A stretch of DNA of 64,000 nt, from positions 137,131,635-137,195,634 of the forward strand of contig NW_026262668.1 in NCBI RefSeq assembly GCF_021869535.1, given 5' to 3'. A model generated the notes under the pieces. That model was not told the origin of the DNA and searched no databases. It saw only the letters and a program-made list of their open reading frames with translations. This document shows positions 8,590-20,500 of the stretch, piece by piece. Numbering within the stretch: position 1 is the first letter of the stretch; each line of letters begins with the position of its first letter. The position numbers and the translations under genes were made by a program. This stretch comes from Mytilus californianus. Its lineage: Eukaryota; Mollusca; Bivalvia; Mytilida; Mytilidae.

Positions 8590-11215
8590 CTATTGAACAG
8601 GAATGGTAGCTATATTGGTTGGTGTTGTCTGATGTACTATTGAACAGGAATGGTGGCTATATTGGTTGGTGTTGTCTGATGTACTATTGGACAGGAATGG
8701 TGGCTAAATTGGTTGGTGTTGTCTGATGTACTATTGAACAAGAATGGTGGCTATATTGGTTGGTGTTGTGTGATGTACTATTGAACAGGAATGGTGGCTA
8801 TATTGGTTGCTGATGTTGTCTGAACTACTTCTGAACAGGACTGGGGGTCATATTGGTTGGTGTTGTTTGATGTACTTTTAAACAGGAATGGTAGCTATAT
8901 TGGTTGGTGTTGTGTGATGTACCTGTGAACAGGAATGGTGGCTATATTGGTTGGTGTTGTCTGATGTACCTGTGAACAGGAATGGTGGCTATATTGGTTG
9001 GTGTTGTGTGATGTACTATCGAACAGGAATGGTAGTTTATTGGTTGGTGTTGTCTGATGTACTATTGAACAGGAATGGTGACTATATTTGTTGGTGTTGT
9101 CTGATGTACGTCTGAACAGGAATGGTGGTTATATTGGTTGGTGTTGTGTGATGAACTATTGAACAGGAATGGAAGCTATATTGGTTTGTATTGTCTGATG
9201 TACCTCTGAACAGGAATGGTAGCTATATGAGTTGATGTTGTCTGATGTACTTCTGAACAGGAATGGTGGCTATATTGGTTGGTGTTGGGTGATGTACTAT
9301 TGAATAGGAATGGTGGCTATATGAGTTGATGTTGTCTGATGTACTTCTGAACAGGAATGGTGGCTATATTGGTTGGTGTTGGGTGATGTACTATTGAACA
9401 GGAATGGTGGCTATATTAGTTGGTGTGGTTTGATGTACTTCTGAACAGGAATGGTTGCTATATGAGTTGATGTTGTCTGATGTACCTCTGAACATGAATG
9501 GTGGCTATATTGGTTGGTGTTGGGTGATGTACTATTGAACAGGAATGGTGGCTATATTGGTTGGTGTTGTCTGATGTACTTCTGAACAGGAATGGTGGCT
9601 GTATTGGTTGGTGTTGTCTGATATACTTCTGAACAGGAATGGAAGCTATATTGGTTGGTGTTGTGTGATCTACTTCTGAACAGGAATGGTGGCTACATTG
9701 GTTGGTGTTGTCTGATATACTGCTGAACAGGAATGGTGGCTGTATTGGTTGGTGTTGTCTGATGTACTTCTGAACAGGAATGGTGGCTATATTGGTTAGT
9801 GTTGTCTGATATACTTCTGAACAGGAATGATGGCTATATTGGTTGGTGTTGTCTGATGTACTTCTGAACAGGAATGGTGGCTATATTGGTTGGTGTTGTC
9901 TGATTTACTTCTGAACGGGAATGATGGCTATATTGGTTGGTGTTGTCTGATGTACTTCTGAACAGGAATGGTGGCTATATTGGTTGGTGTTGTCTGATAT
10001 ACTTCTGAACAGGAATGGTGGCTATATTGGTTGGTGTTGTGTGATGTACTTCTGAACAGGAATGGTGGCTATATTGGTTGGTGTTGTCTGATGTACTTCT
10101 GAACAGGAATGGTGGCTATATTAGTTGGTGTTGTGGGATGTACTTCTCACCAGGAATGGTAGCTATATTGGTTTGTGTTGTCTGATGTACTTCTGAACAG
10201 GAATGGTAGCTATATTGGTTAGTGTTGTCTGATATACTTCTGAACAGGAATGGTAGTTATATTGGTTGGTGTGGTTTGATGTACTTCTGAACAGGAATGG
10301 TTGCTATATGAGTTGATGTTGTCTGATGTACCTCTGAACATGAATGGTGGCTATATTGGTTGGTGTTGGGTGATGTACTATTGAACAGGAATGGTGGCTA
10401 TATTGGTTGGTGTTGTCTGATGTACTTCTGAACAGGAATGGTGGCTGTATTGGTTGGTGTTGTCTGATATACTTCTGAACAGGAATGGAAGCTATATTGG
10501 TTGGTGTTGTGTGATGTACTTCTGAACAGGAATGGTGGCTATATTGGTTGGTGTTGTCTGATGTACTTCTGAACAGGAATGGTGGCTATATTTGTTGGTG
10601 TTGTGGGATGTACTTCTGACCAGGAATGGTAGCTATATTGGTTGGTGTTGTCTGATGTACTTCTGAACAGGAATGGTAGCTATATTGGTTGGTGTTGTCT
10701 GATGTACTTCTGAACAGGACTGGTGGCTATATTGGTTGGTGTTGTCTGATATACTTCTGAACAGGAATGGAAGCTATATTGGTTGGTGTTGTGTGATGTA
10801 CTTCTGAACAGGAATGGTGGCTATATTGGTTGGTGTTGTCTGATGAATTTCTGAACAGGAATGGTGGCTATATTGGTTGGTGTTGTCTGATATACGTCTG
10901 AACAGGAATGGTGGCTATATTGGTTGGTGTTGTGGGATGTACTTCTGAACAGGAATGGTAGCTATATTGGTTGGTGTGGTCTGATGTACTTCTTAACAAG
11001 AATGGTAGCTATATTGGTTGGTGTTGTCTGATGTACTTCTGAACAGGAATGGTGGCTATATTGGTTGGTGTTGTCTGATATACTTCTGAACAGGAATGGT
11101 AGCTATATTGGCTGATGTTGTCTGATGTACTTCTGAACAGAAATGGTAGCTTTATTGGCTGGTGTAGTCTAATGAACTTTTGAACAGCAGTTATAGTTAT
11201 ATTGATTGGCATTGT
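8590..11215 (+). repeat. 47-bp minisatellite, main part (about 56 copies)
   Basis: Consecutive copies of a 47-bp unit with core AACAGGAATGGTGGCTATAT and spacer TTGTCTGATGTACTTCTG. Copies differ by a few substitutions (ACTATTGAAC versus ACTTCTGAAC, GTGGCTAT versus GTAGCTAT). Longer stretches recur: the block from about 9,425 is repeated almost exactly from about 10,265, so segments of many units were duplicated together. No coding function. Confidence 0.95.
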
Positions 11216-11396
11216 TATATCCACTTCTGAACATCAATTATTTCAGATAAAACAAGAAATGATTGTAACAGGATGCTGTTACGAAGTCTCCCAAATGAAG
11301 CTCCCATAATTCGTAATTCCCAGGGTCGCCTGACATTGGGCAACGTCCAGTGAAAATTGGTTTGGTCCAGTAAAGTTATATGCATTAGTGATGCCT
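11216..11396. other. Unique spacer between two arrays
   Basis: No gene, RNA or repeat was recognised here. Short minus-strand frames of about 67 codons have no recognisable motif. Confidence 0.5.
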
Positions 11397-13040
11397 GGGG
11401 ACTAACCTTGTATATCATTCAAATCATCTTGGCATGACAAACCAGAATATATATGGTTTAGGGGTGGGGATCTCGACCATTTACAAGATATTAGAACTTT
11501 CTCAAATGGCAAGGGGTGGGGGTGACCGCTGGGGACTAACCCTGTATAACATTTGATGTGCTTTATCATGACAAACCAGAATATATATGGTTTAGGGGTG
11601 GGGATCTCGACCATTTACAAGATATTAGAATTTTCTCAAATGGCAGGGGGTCGGGATGACCCCTGGGGACTTACCCTGTATATCATTCAAACCATCTCAG
11701 CATGACAAACCAGAATATATATGGTTTAGGGGTGGGGATCTTGACCACTTAGAAGATATTAGAACTTTCTTAAATGGCAGGGGGAGGGGGTGACCCCTGG
11801 GGACTTACCCTGTATAACATTTGATGTGCTTTATCATGACAAACCAGATTATATATGGTTTAGGGGTGGGGATCTCGACCATTTACAAGATATTAGAACT
11901 TTCTAAAATGGCAGGGGGTCGGGATGACCCCTGGGGACTAACCCTGTATATCATTCAAACCATCTTAGCATGACAAACCCGAATATATATGGTTTAGGGG
12001 TGGGGATCTTGACAACTTAGAAGATATTAGAACTTTCTTAAATGGCAGGGGGTGGGGGTGACCCCTGGGGACTAACCCTGTATTACATTTGATGTACTTT
12101 ATCATGACAAATAGGAATATATATGGTTTAGGGGTAGGGATCTCAACCATTTACAAGATATTAGAACTTTCTCAAATGGCAGGGGGTCGGGATGACCCCT
12201 GGGGACTAACCCTGTCTATCATTCAAACCATCTTCGCATGACAAACCAGAATATATATGGTTTAGGGGTGGGGATCTTGACCATTTAGAAGATATTAGAA
12301 CTTTCTTAAATGGCAGGGGGTGGGGGTGACCCCTGGAGACTAACCCTGTATTTCATTTGATGTGCTTTATCATGACAAACCAGAATATATATGGTTTAGG
12401 GGTGGGGATCTCGACCATTTACAAGATATTAGAACTTTCTCAAATGGCAAGGGGTGGGGGTGACCGCTGGGGACTAACCCTGTATAACATTTGATGTGCT
12501 TTATCATGACAAACCAGAATATATATGGTTTAGGGGTGGGGATCTCGACCATTTACAAGATATTAGAACTTTCTCAAATGGCAGGGGGTTGGGATGACCC
12601 CTGGGGACTTACCCTGTATATCATTCAAACCATCTCAGCATGACAAACCAGAATATATATGGTTTAGGGGTGGGGATCTTGACCACTCAGAAGATATTAG
12701 AACTTTCTTAAATGGCAGGGGGTGGGGGTGACCCCTGGGGACTTACCCTATATAACATTTGATGTGCTTTATCATGACAAACCAGAATATATATGGTTTA
12801 GGGGTGGGGATCTCGACCATTTACAAGATATTAGAACTTTCTAAAATGGCAGGGGGTCGGGATGACCCCTGGGGACTAACCCTGTATATCATTCAAACCA
12901 TCTTAGCATGACAAACCAGAATATATATGGTTTAGGGGTGGGGATCTTGACCACTTACAAGGTATTAGAACTTTCTTAAATGGCAGGGGGTGGGGGTGAC
13001 CCCTGGGGACTAACCCTGTATTTCATTTAATGGGCTTCAT
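11397..13040 (+). repeat. 134-bp tandem array with two alternating unit types
   Basis: About 12 units of 134 bp, each starting GGGGACTAACCCTGTAT and containing CATGACAAACCAGAATATAT. Type A has CATTCAAACCATCTTAGCATGAC and type B has CATTTGATGTGCTTTATCATGAC; they mostly alternate as a 268-bp dimer. Near 12,330-12,480 two B units are adjacent, which breaks the alternation. Frames of 60-70 codons inside are period artefacts. Confidence 0.92.
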
Positions 13041-13254
13041 CATTTAGAACATTTTCAATTAAAAAGTTTGTGTCTATCACGAACGGTTTTCAATTTATAA
13101 TCATTTGAAAATTTAAAAAAATAAAATCCCATAGGGTTCTATAGTAAAACCCTCTTTTCTTTTTGCCCCTCAAAGTACCCCTTTATAAACCCCATTGCAA
13201 AAACAAAACCCTGATTGCACCACTAGACATGTTAGTCTAACATATTGCGAAACC

Positions 13255-13455
13255 CTAAGTTAATCCGACAAGCGGTTTTGGAGAACGGGTGCGGACAAGT
13301 TCAAATTTAAAAGCGGCGGAAGAAGAAGAAGAAGAAGAAGAAGAAGAAGAAGAAGAAGAAGAAGAAGAAGAAGAAGAAGAAGAATAATAATAATAATAAG
13401 AACTGAGCAAAAACAATAAGTCTTCCCAAACTTCGTTTGGGAGACTTAATAAACT
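13255..13455 (+). repeat. Dispersed repeat with (GAA)n and a terminal hairpin
   Basis: AAGCGGTTTTGGAGAACGGGTGCGGAC leads into about 21 GAA units (13,319-13,383), a few AAT units, then AGTCTTCCCAAAC TTC GTTTGGGAGACT (about 13,422-13,449), a near-perfect 13-bp hairpin. The arrangement suggests a non-autonomous element whose end is the hairpin. Confidence 0.6.
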
Positions 13456-13559
13456 GTTGACACAGAAATATGTCTCACCTGTATGTAATTCATTGTAAAA
13501 TGCAAATGTTGATATTAAAATGGTAAAACTGTGAATGTAAACTATGAAAATTATCCCAA

Positions 13560-13830
13560 GTCAATCTACATGGAAATGATATGCCAATGCTAATACAACT
13601 GCATGTTAAATATCATTGACTTACTATAAGTGGTTCCCCTTAAACTGACCTAAAATGTAAAAACAAACATTTACATGTGTAGACTATGCAAAAATTCCAA
13701 AATAAATGAACCATGACTAAGGAGGAGGGCCCATGGAAATAAGATGTGCTTATAATAATACAACTACATACCAAATATCATTGACTTACCAATAGCAGTT
13801 CCCCTTAAACTGACCTAATCACAAACTTTA
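13560..13830 (+). repeat. Two-copy direct duplication
   Basis: A segment running from CATGGAAAT to CCCCTTAAACTGACCTAA occurs at about 13,569-13,655 and again at about 13,733-13,817, with moderate divergence. The rest of 13,456-13,967 shows nothing recognisable. Confidence 0.6.
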
Positions 13831-13967
13831 ACAAATTGTTGACACTGCTGGATACAGTGCACCCAATTCTCATCTTCCCAACTTCAACTAGGGTTAACAA
13901 AACAATAAAAAAAAACAGCAAACAATTTTATTATTGAATACAAACAACAACCATGACAATACTTAGA

Positions 13968-15166
13968 AAAAACAAGAGGTTTACCTGACCCTGTATGGCT
14001 CACCTGGTGAAAAAGTCCCAGTCTGCTAGTGAGGACATTTAATTGAACACACAATTTATTTTAGTATTGCTGATCATTTTTGTAGATTAAACTTTTAAAC
14101 TAGCTCCTCTAGTTTTTGAGATAACTGCCAAAAACTGGGAAAAAAGGTTGTCAGAGTTTATAATTTTTTTAAAGTAGATAGATCTTGCTGATCATTTTGC
14201 ATTAATTGCTTTTAACGTAGCACATACATATTCAAAACAACAGCTAAAATATGTGAAAATCAGTCAAATTAGACATTTCCAGGGTAACAACAACAAAAAT
14301 TGCCAGATTTTTCTCCAATTTCCAGGGTAGATGCATCTTGTCATGCTGATTATTTTTAGACTTACTTTTAAACTTAGCTCCTACAGTTTTAAAGATAACA
14401 GTCAAAAACTGTTCAAAAAATGAAAATAACGCTTTGTAAATTTTAATGTGTCAGAAGTGCTTTCTTGGATTTACCTTCATCAGGAATGCTCAAAGCCAAA
14501 TATTTGGTAGCCAAGGATGTATAAGTACCAAAACAAGTGAAAAGCTGTATGACCAAAAGGGACCTTAAAATGATGGCCAAAATCTTAGGTCAAATTTCCC
14601 TGAGGGAGTTGTAACCTTAGTTTCTTAATAATTTATAAATTTATAAACTGACAATTTAAGAAATGTTTATTATAAATCATGTCAGTGCTTAGCACTGACT
14701 ACTGAGCAGATGACACCCTCGTGAACTAAAAGTCCACCAGCAGTGGTATCAACCCAGTATTATCAAAAAAATAAAACTTTGTAAATTCTATGCATCTGAA
14801 GTGCTTTTCTGGATTTAACTTCATCAGGAACACTCAAAGCCTAATATAAATTCCTAAAAAAATCCAGGTGAAATAACTTAATATAGGATCTTTAGATTTT
14901 CTCAAAATTTTCAGGTAAAAAGAACTTGTAACGATAATCATATTTGCAATTATACTTTTAATCTTTAGTTTTTTAGCTGCAAGAACTGCAAAACATCATT
15001 TTAGATGCAATAACTCCAAAAAAGGACAGATGAAGCAGCCAATTTTGATTTTCAATCCATCGAGTGGTTTGTGGGAGAAGATTTTGAAATAAAAACGACA
15101 GACAATGGACAACAGACTCAAAGTGATGGCAATAGCTTACCTGGCCAGAAGGCCAAGGTGAGCTAA
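13968..15166 (+). repeat. Hairpin-ended dispersed repeat (GGCC family)
   Basis: Starts AACAAGAGGTTTACCTGACC then GGCTCACCTGG, and ends CTGGCCAGAAGGCCAAGGTGAGCTAAAA. GCTCACCTGG near the start and CCAAGGTGAGC at the end are inverted relatives. Inside are two relatives of a segment containing TTTGTAAATT and CTTCATCAGGAA (about 14,430 and 14,780). No transposase frame is present. Confidence 0.65.
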
Positions 15167-15930
15167 AAAAAACTACACAGTTCAGTATTGTGTAGTGACT
15201 GAATATCATTGAAGTCCCCAGTCTTCAATAGAAAGTCCAAGTTCTTAATTCCATGCTAATTAATGTGTAGAGTTTAATGTTCAAAGCAGTTCTCTCTCAA
15301 ATTCAAGTGATCCACAAAAGTCATTAGTTCCACATGATTCCAAGTTCTTGCATTTTTTTCATTCGTTGTCGATTATCTTCTCTTTCCTACAAGTACAAAA
15401 CAATTTTCTTTGTATTATATTTTTAAACATAAAAATTCCACAATTTATTTGATGCTTTTTTTTATGTCTATGCTTTGTCATATACTATCCCATAGGAGGA
15501 TAATAAAATTATATATATATATAGTAGGACAATATCAATACATCATTCTGTCTCTGTCTCTGTAGAAGGTCTTCGAAGGAACGAACTGGTCAGGCTATGT
15601 GTCATAACCAGGCACTGTTTATAATGTATTTTGGCATTACCTACTTTCAATTTGTCTAAGTTTTTTTTCCACTAGTTCACATAATTAATAAGGCTTCAAC
15701 TAACAAAAGCTCATCCATTAGAGCTATTGTGTTGAGAGACTTCCTTATGTTAGTATTATCTATATTACTTTAACAACAAGTAATTCATACTCAGGTATTT
15801 GATACAGGGCTCTAGAGTCTATTAAGCCAATAAAGAATTTCCCTGAACAGTTAAGTTGCACTCTTTATATTAAATCTTTTAATGACAAATCTCTTATTGC
15901 TAACAAGAGAGTTTAATGGCAACAGAATAC
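15167..15930. other. No feature recognised
   Basis: AT-rich sequence with a short (TA)n run near 15,512 and no supported gene, RNA or clear repeat. It lies downstream of the TMC gene's last recognised exon. Confidence 0.5.
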
Positions 15931-16375
15931 TACAACATCAGCTATTGTCTTTAGTCATATCCTATTGTTGTTTATCAGCTGTTGTCTTTAGTCATATCTT
16001 ATTGTTGTTTATCACCTGTTGTCTTTAGTCATATCCTATTGTTGTTTATCAGCTGTTGTCTTTAGTCATATCTTATTGTTGTTTATCAGATGTTGTCTTA
16101 AGTCATATCCTATTGTTGTTTATCAGCTGTTGTCTTTAGTCATATCCTATTGTTGTTTGTCAGCTGTTGTCTTCAGTCATATCCTATTGTTGTTTATCAG
16201 ATGTTGTCTTAAGTCATATCCTATTGTTGTTTATCAGCTGTTGTCTTTAGTCATATCCTATTGTTGTTTATCAACTGTTGTCTTTAGTCATATCCTATTA
16301 TTGTTTATCAACTGTTGTCTTCAGTCATATCCTATTATTGTTTATCAGCTGTTGTCTTTAGTCATATCCTATGTC
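15931..16375 (+). repeat. 37-bp minisatellite
   Basis: About 11-12 copies of a 37-bp unit (CAGCTGTTGTCTTTAGTCAT then ATCCTATTGTTGTTTAT). Frame-shifting through the copies leaves a 137-codon frame open by chance (16,019-16,432); it is not called a gene. Confidence 0.93.
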
Positions 16376-16555
16376 AGATCTTTGATAGTGTATGTTAGAA
16401 TTAATCAAAACCTGTTTTGGCATGTTGTATGACACTTTTTTTAAGACCATACATACGTTAACTTCTCTATATCTTTATTTACTGTCTCATTGTACTCAAC
16501 ATCTCCTTTTATTCATATAAAATAAGAATGTTTTCAGGTTCAGGAGCAAATAATT

Positions 16556-17108
16556 TATTCTGTTGCTGTCACTAAACACACCTATATGTAGCCTTCAGTG
16601 ACATTCTGTTACTGTCACTAAACACACCTATATGTAGCCTTCAGTGACATTCTGTTACTGTCACTAAACACACCTATATGTAGCCTTCAATGACATTCTG
16701 TTGATGTCACTAAACACACCTATATGTAGCCTTCAGTGCATTCTGTTGATGTCACTAAACACACCTATATGTAGCCTTCAGTGACATTCTGTTACTGTCA
16801 CTAAACACACCTATATGTAGCCTTCAGTGACATTCTGTTGATGTCACTAAACACACCTATATGTAGCCTTCAGTGACATTCTGTTACTATCACTAAACAC
16901 ACCTATATGTAGCCTTCAGTGACATTCTGTTACTGTCACTAAACACACCTATATGTAGCCTTCAGTGCATTCTGTTGATGTCACTAAACACACCTATATG
17001 TAGCCTTCAGTGACATTCTGTTACTATCATTAAACACACCTATATGTAGCCTTCAGTGACATTCTGTTGATGTCACTAAACACACCTATATGTAGCTTTC
17101 AGTAACAA
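16556..17108 (+). repeat. 46-bp minisatellite
   Basis: About 12 copies of 46 bp (ACATTCTGTTACTGTCACTA then AACACACCTATATGTAGCCT). Two unit types differ by GTTACTGTC versus GTTGATGTC, and some copies lack 2 bp. It lies downstream of the TMC stop codon and so may be in the 3' untranslated region. A possible minus-strand AATAAA sits further on, at 16,474-16,479. Confidence 0.93.
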
Positions 17109-17139
17109 TTTTGTTAGGAGTGACAATAATTGTAGTCAT

Positions 17140-17450
17140 GTAAGATAGAGTATTCCTTTAAGAGACAACAACTGTATTTCTGTAAGATAGCTGAGACAAC
17201 AACTGCAGTCCTGTAAGGGGAGACAACAATTATGGTCCTGTATTTAGATAGAGTGTTCCTTTAAGAGGAGACAACAACTGTATTTCTGTAAGATAGCTGA
17301 GACAACAACTGTAGTCCTGTAAGGGGAGACAACAATTATGGTCCTGTATTAAGATAGAGTATTCCTTTAAGAGGAGACAACTGCAGTCCTGTAAGGGGAG
17401 ACAAAAATTATGGTCCTGTATTAAGATAGTACATACATAAGTAAGTTCTG
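17140..17450 (-). repeat. About 105-bp tandem repeat overlapping the last TMC exon
   Basis: Three copies with period 103-106 bp, marked by ATTCCTTTAAGAG (about 17,152, 17,255 and 17,361) and ACAATTATGGTCCTGTAT. The minus-strand TMC frame runs through them before stopping at 17,230, so the array may encode the protein's extreme C-terminus. Confidence 0.85.
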
Positions 17451-17515
17451 CCTGGAGTAGAAGAAGATGTTGTTTCTCCCCTGCTAACATATTTCTCTGG
17501 TAGCTCAAAAATGAT
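17230..17515 (-). CDS. TMC terminal exon
   Basis: The acceptor is TTTGTTTCAG at 17,516-17,525, entered in phase 2. It encodes VSFLSYQRNMLAGEKQHLLL, fitting the residues just after the last TMC membrane helix. The frame then runs into 105-bp repeats and stops at TAA 17,230-17,232. A possible donor inside (TAT then GTATGT, near 17,432) could end it earlier, so the C-terminal 65 residues are doubtful. Confidence 0.6.
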
Positions 17516-20500
17516 CTGAAACAAATGAATTTTGTTCTTATCAAATGGAATTATCAAAAAAAATACTGTCTCATTTCATAAAACTAATGACAATTTTAAA
17601 AATTAACAAATATGACTGTATTGATAAACCAACTGCAATAAGACTGAACTCTCATTCTCAAATATAACAAACTATATTGATTTAAGTATCTACCATTTTC
17701 TGTACATTTTCGTGCTCCCTATAAAACAGACAACAGGTTTTGGGTCATTTAAGAGAGCTAACATTTTCGCAGCTGAGATCTTGCTAGATTAAATTAATGG
17801 ATTAACATGTCTTATAGACAATCATTAGTTCAGATTAGCAAATTAAATTATTCTCACATTATTAGCTTGCAGCAAGGTGGTAGGTTTTAGCTCCATAATG
17901 CTAATAAAACAAAGTGCTTTTCTATAATCTTACATCCTTTGATGATTTTATTATTCAAACATTAGCCTGATGTTTTCATTAAGATTTTAAACATTTAAAG
18001 ATTGCACAAGGTTTGTCAAATGAGATCAACTGAGTATTCAATACTGTATAATTTTTTTAAACATTTTCGAAATATTTATGGATGATGGTAATAGATAACT
18101 TAGAAAAATGGAAGAAGAAGAAACAAGGACTGTTCATGTTTGTTACCTAACCTAAATGTAAGGGCACTTTTATCCATTCACTTAATGTAGCCAGTAAATG
18201 TAAGGGCACTTTTATCCATTCACTTAATGTAGCCAGTAAATGTAAGGTACTTTTATCCATTCACTTAATGTAGCCAGTAAATGTAAGGGCACTTTTATCC
18301 ATTCACTTAATGTAGCCAGTAAATGTAAGGGCACTTTTATCCATTCACTCAATGTAGCGAGTAAATGTAAGGGCACTTTTATCCATTCACTTAATGTAGC
18401 CAGTAAATGTAAAATGAAATAATAAAACAAGATTACTTACACAAGGATAAGAAAGAGAGGAATGAGAACTGAATCAGACAATAGCCATTGTAGGATCTCC
18501 TTTACTATATCTAGGTTTAGTTGTCTTTTGAACTTTCCATAGGCTTCTGTTGGTTTCTTGTCACTGAATGGACCACAATATTTCCCAGGGACTGAAGTCT
18601 GGCCAAGCTGTATAACTTGGTGACTAAAAGAGGAATATTTAAACGATATTAATTAGTACAACAATATAACCTATAGACTCTAATTAAGAATCATTTGCTA
18701 TTAACATTCATTATGTTTTATATGAAGAGAGAAAGCATGAAATTCTTTACAATGTTATTAAGCAAAGGCAACATATAATAGCCTCATATGGGTTATACAG
18801 AACATAATCTCTGGTTTTCAATTACCTGGCAGTACTTCTCTAACCTTGTTTTATTGAATGAACCTTTACAAACATTTTCAACCAGGAATTTCAACTAGAT
18901 TAACAATAAGCAGTATCACAAGGATTGGATTTAAAACATATATACACTACAATAAACAGCAAAGTTGTCAGCAGCAATGTATATTACATTTCAAACAGCA
19001 TAAATACTCAAATGAGCTGCAGCTTTCAGAAGGAATACATTATTATCTCACTTACATTCTAACACTAAAACAAGTAAAAGCTTTTCAAAAAGCTTGTTTG
19101 ATATAAGCAACAATTCTTGTGTAATACTGTAAGTTTAAATGAGTCATAGAAAGCATGCAGTAATATGTTTATGAAAATAATATTTTAATTGTTTGATCTG
19201 TTCAACATACAAATAAATCATTTTTTTTATTTGATTACACCTCCTACTTTGATCAAGCAAAATGAATGAACAACAGAGGAAGGTTTGTATGTAGTCATTA
19301 TACATGCAAACTGAATCGACTTCTCTTTACTGTTTCCAAGTGAGTGAAGGTCTGTAGAGTTTGTGAGTTTGTGAGTTTTAAGTTTTGGAAAAATTGAAAA
19401 CCCTAATTATCTTCACTGGAATATTGCAATTAACTTTTCCTATAAAATATTTATTTCTTTAAATATTGAACAAGTGCAGATTAAATATATACAACTGTCC
19501 TTGTAAGACTTTCTAAGAATTTTGGGTAGCTTTTTTCCAAAGCTAATACTTTTTTTTCTTTTTTCTGCAATATGTATAACAGTACTGTTTATTTTCAATC
19601 AAATATTTGATTCCAAATTATTGTTATTTCACCAGCAATACAATCAATGGAGCATTTAAAGTAATGACAGAAATCAAACAAGACACTCTTTTACACATGA
19701 CTGATAAAAACTGAGTTTTTACTATGCTGGAATTTTTTAGGTCAGGCAATCAACAGCAGAAATATAAGCAAAAATGTATTATCTCCCTTACCTTCCAACA
19801 ACTACAGATACAGGTGCTATAATAACCACAAGAGTTGTCAGCAGGAATCCCATAATTAATGCTGTGTTACGAGACTGGTTCCATCTCTTGATGGGTGGTT
19901 TACATGTATATTTAATTATGGCATAATTCAGGAAAAAGAAGACCAGACTAGACAAGGCACCCAACAGTGGCATCACAGGGCAAGCTATAGTTCCTACCTG
20001 TAATGTAAGTTACAGAAGACAGCTTATAATGAGATTATCAAGCTAAAATATTTACATGAAAAAGAATTATCTGAATATAAACAACAGATGCCTGAATCAG
20101 TCATCCCATAATCATTTATCATTTTATATTGATACAATATGTGATATTATTCTATTAAAAAGGATATGATGGAGAAATGAGGTTTACACCAATGAGACAG
20201 CAACCCAATGAAGTTCAAGAGATTTCAAGATTCATGTTTTTACTTCTATGTTCTATGATATTTTCATTGTAAACAAACACATGTGCAGTCGTGTTGATGG
20301 ATAATTCCGTAAAATATACCACTGTTAAAACGCTTTAGATTGGACAAAACCTTTGGGGAATCCCAAAATAAACTGATGAAATTCAGTTTATTATTTTCTT
20401 TAAAAGTTAATTGTTTGCATTAAATTATGTTGACTTTTACATGTGTTAGTGTTTGCGGAATGTGATTGGATCAATGGCAGATGAATGGGCTTCATTCTTT

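Noticed and set aside
8590-13040. CRISPR-like repeat series
   Set aside because: Units are contiguous or differ only slightly, with no variable spacers, and the setting is a eukaryotic genome.
16019-16432. 137-codon plus-strand frame
   Set aside because: It lies inside the 37-bp minisatellite; the unit lacks stops in any frame, so an open frame is expected.
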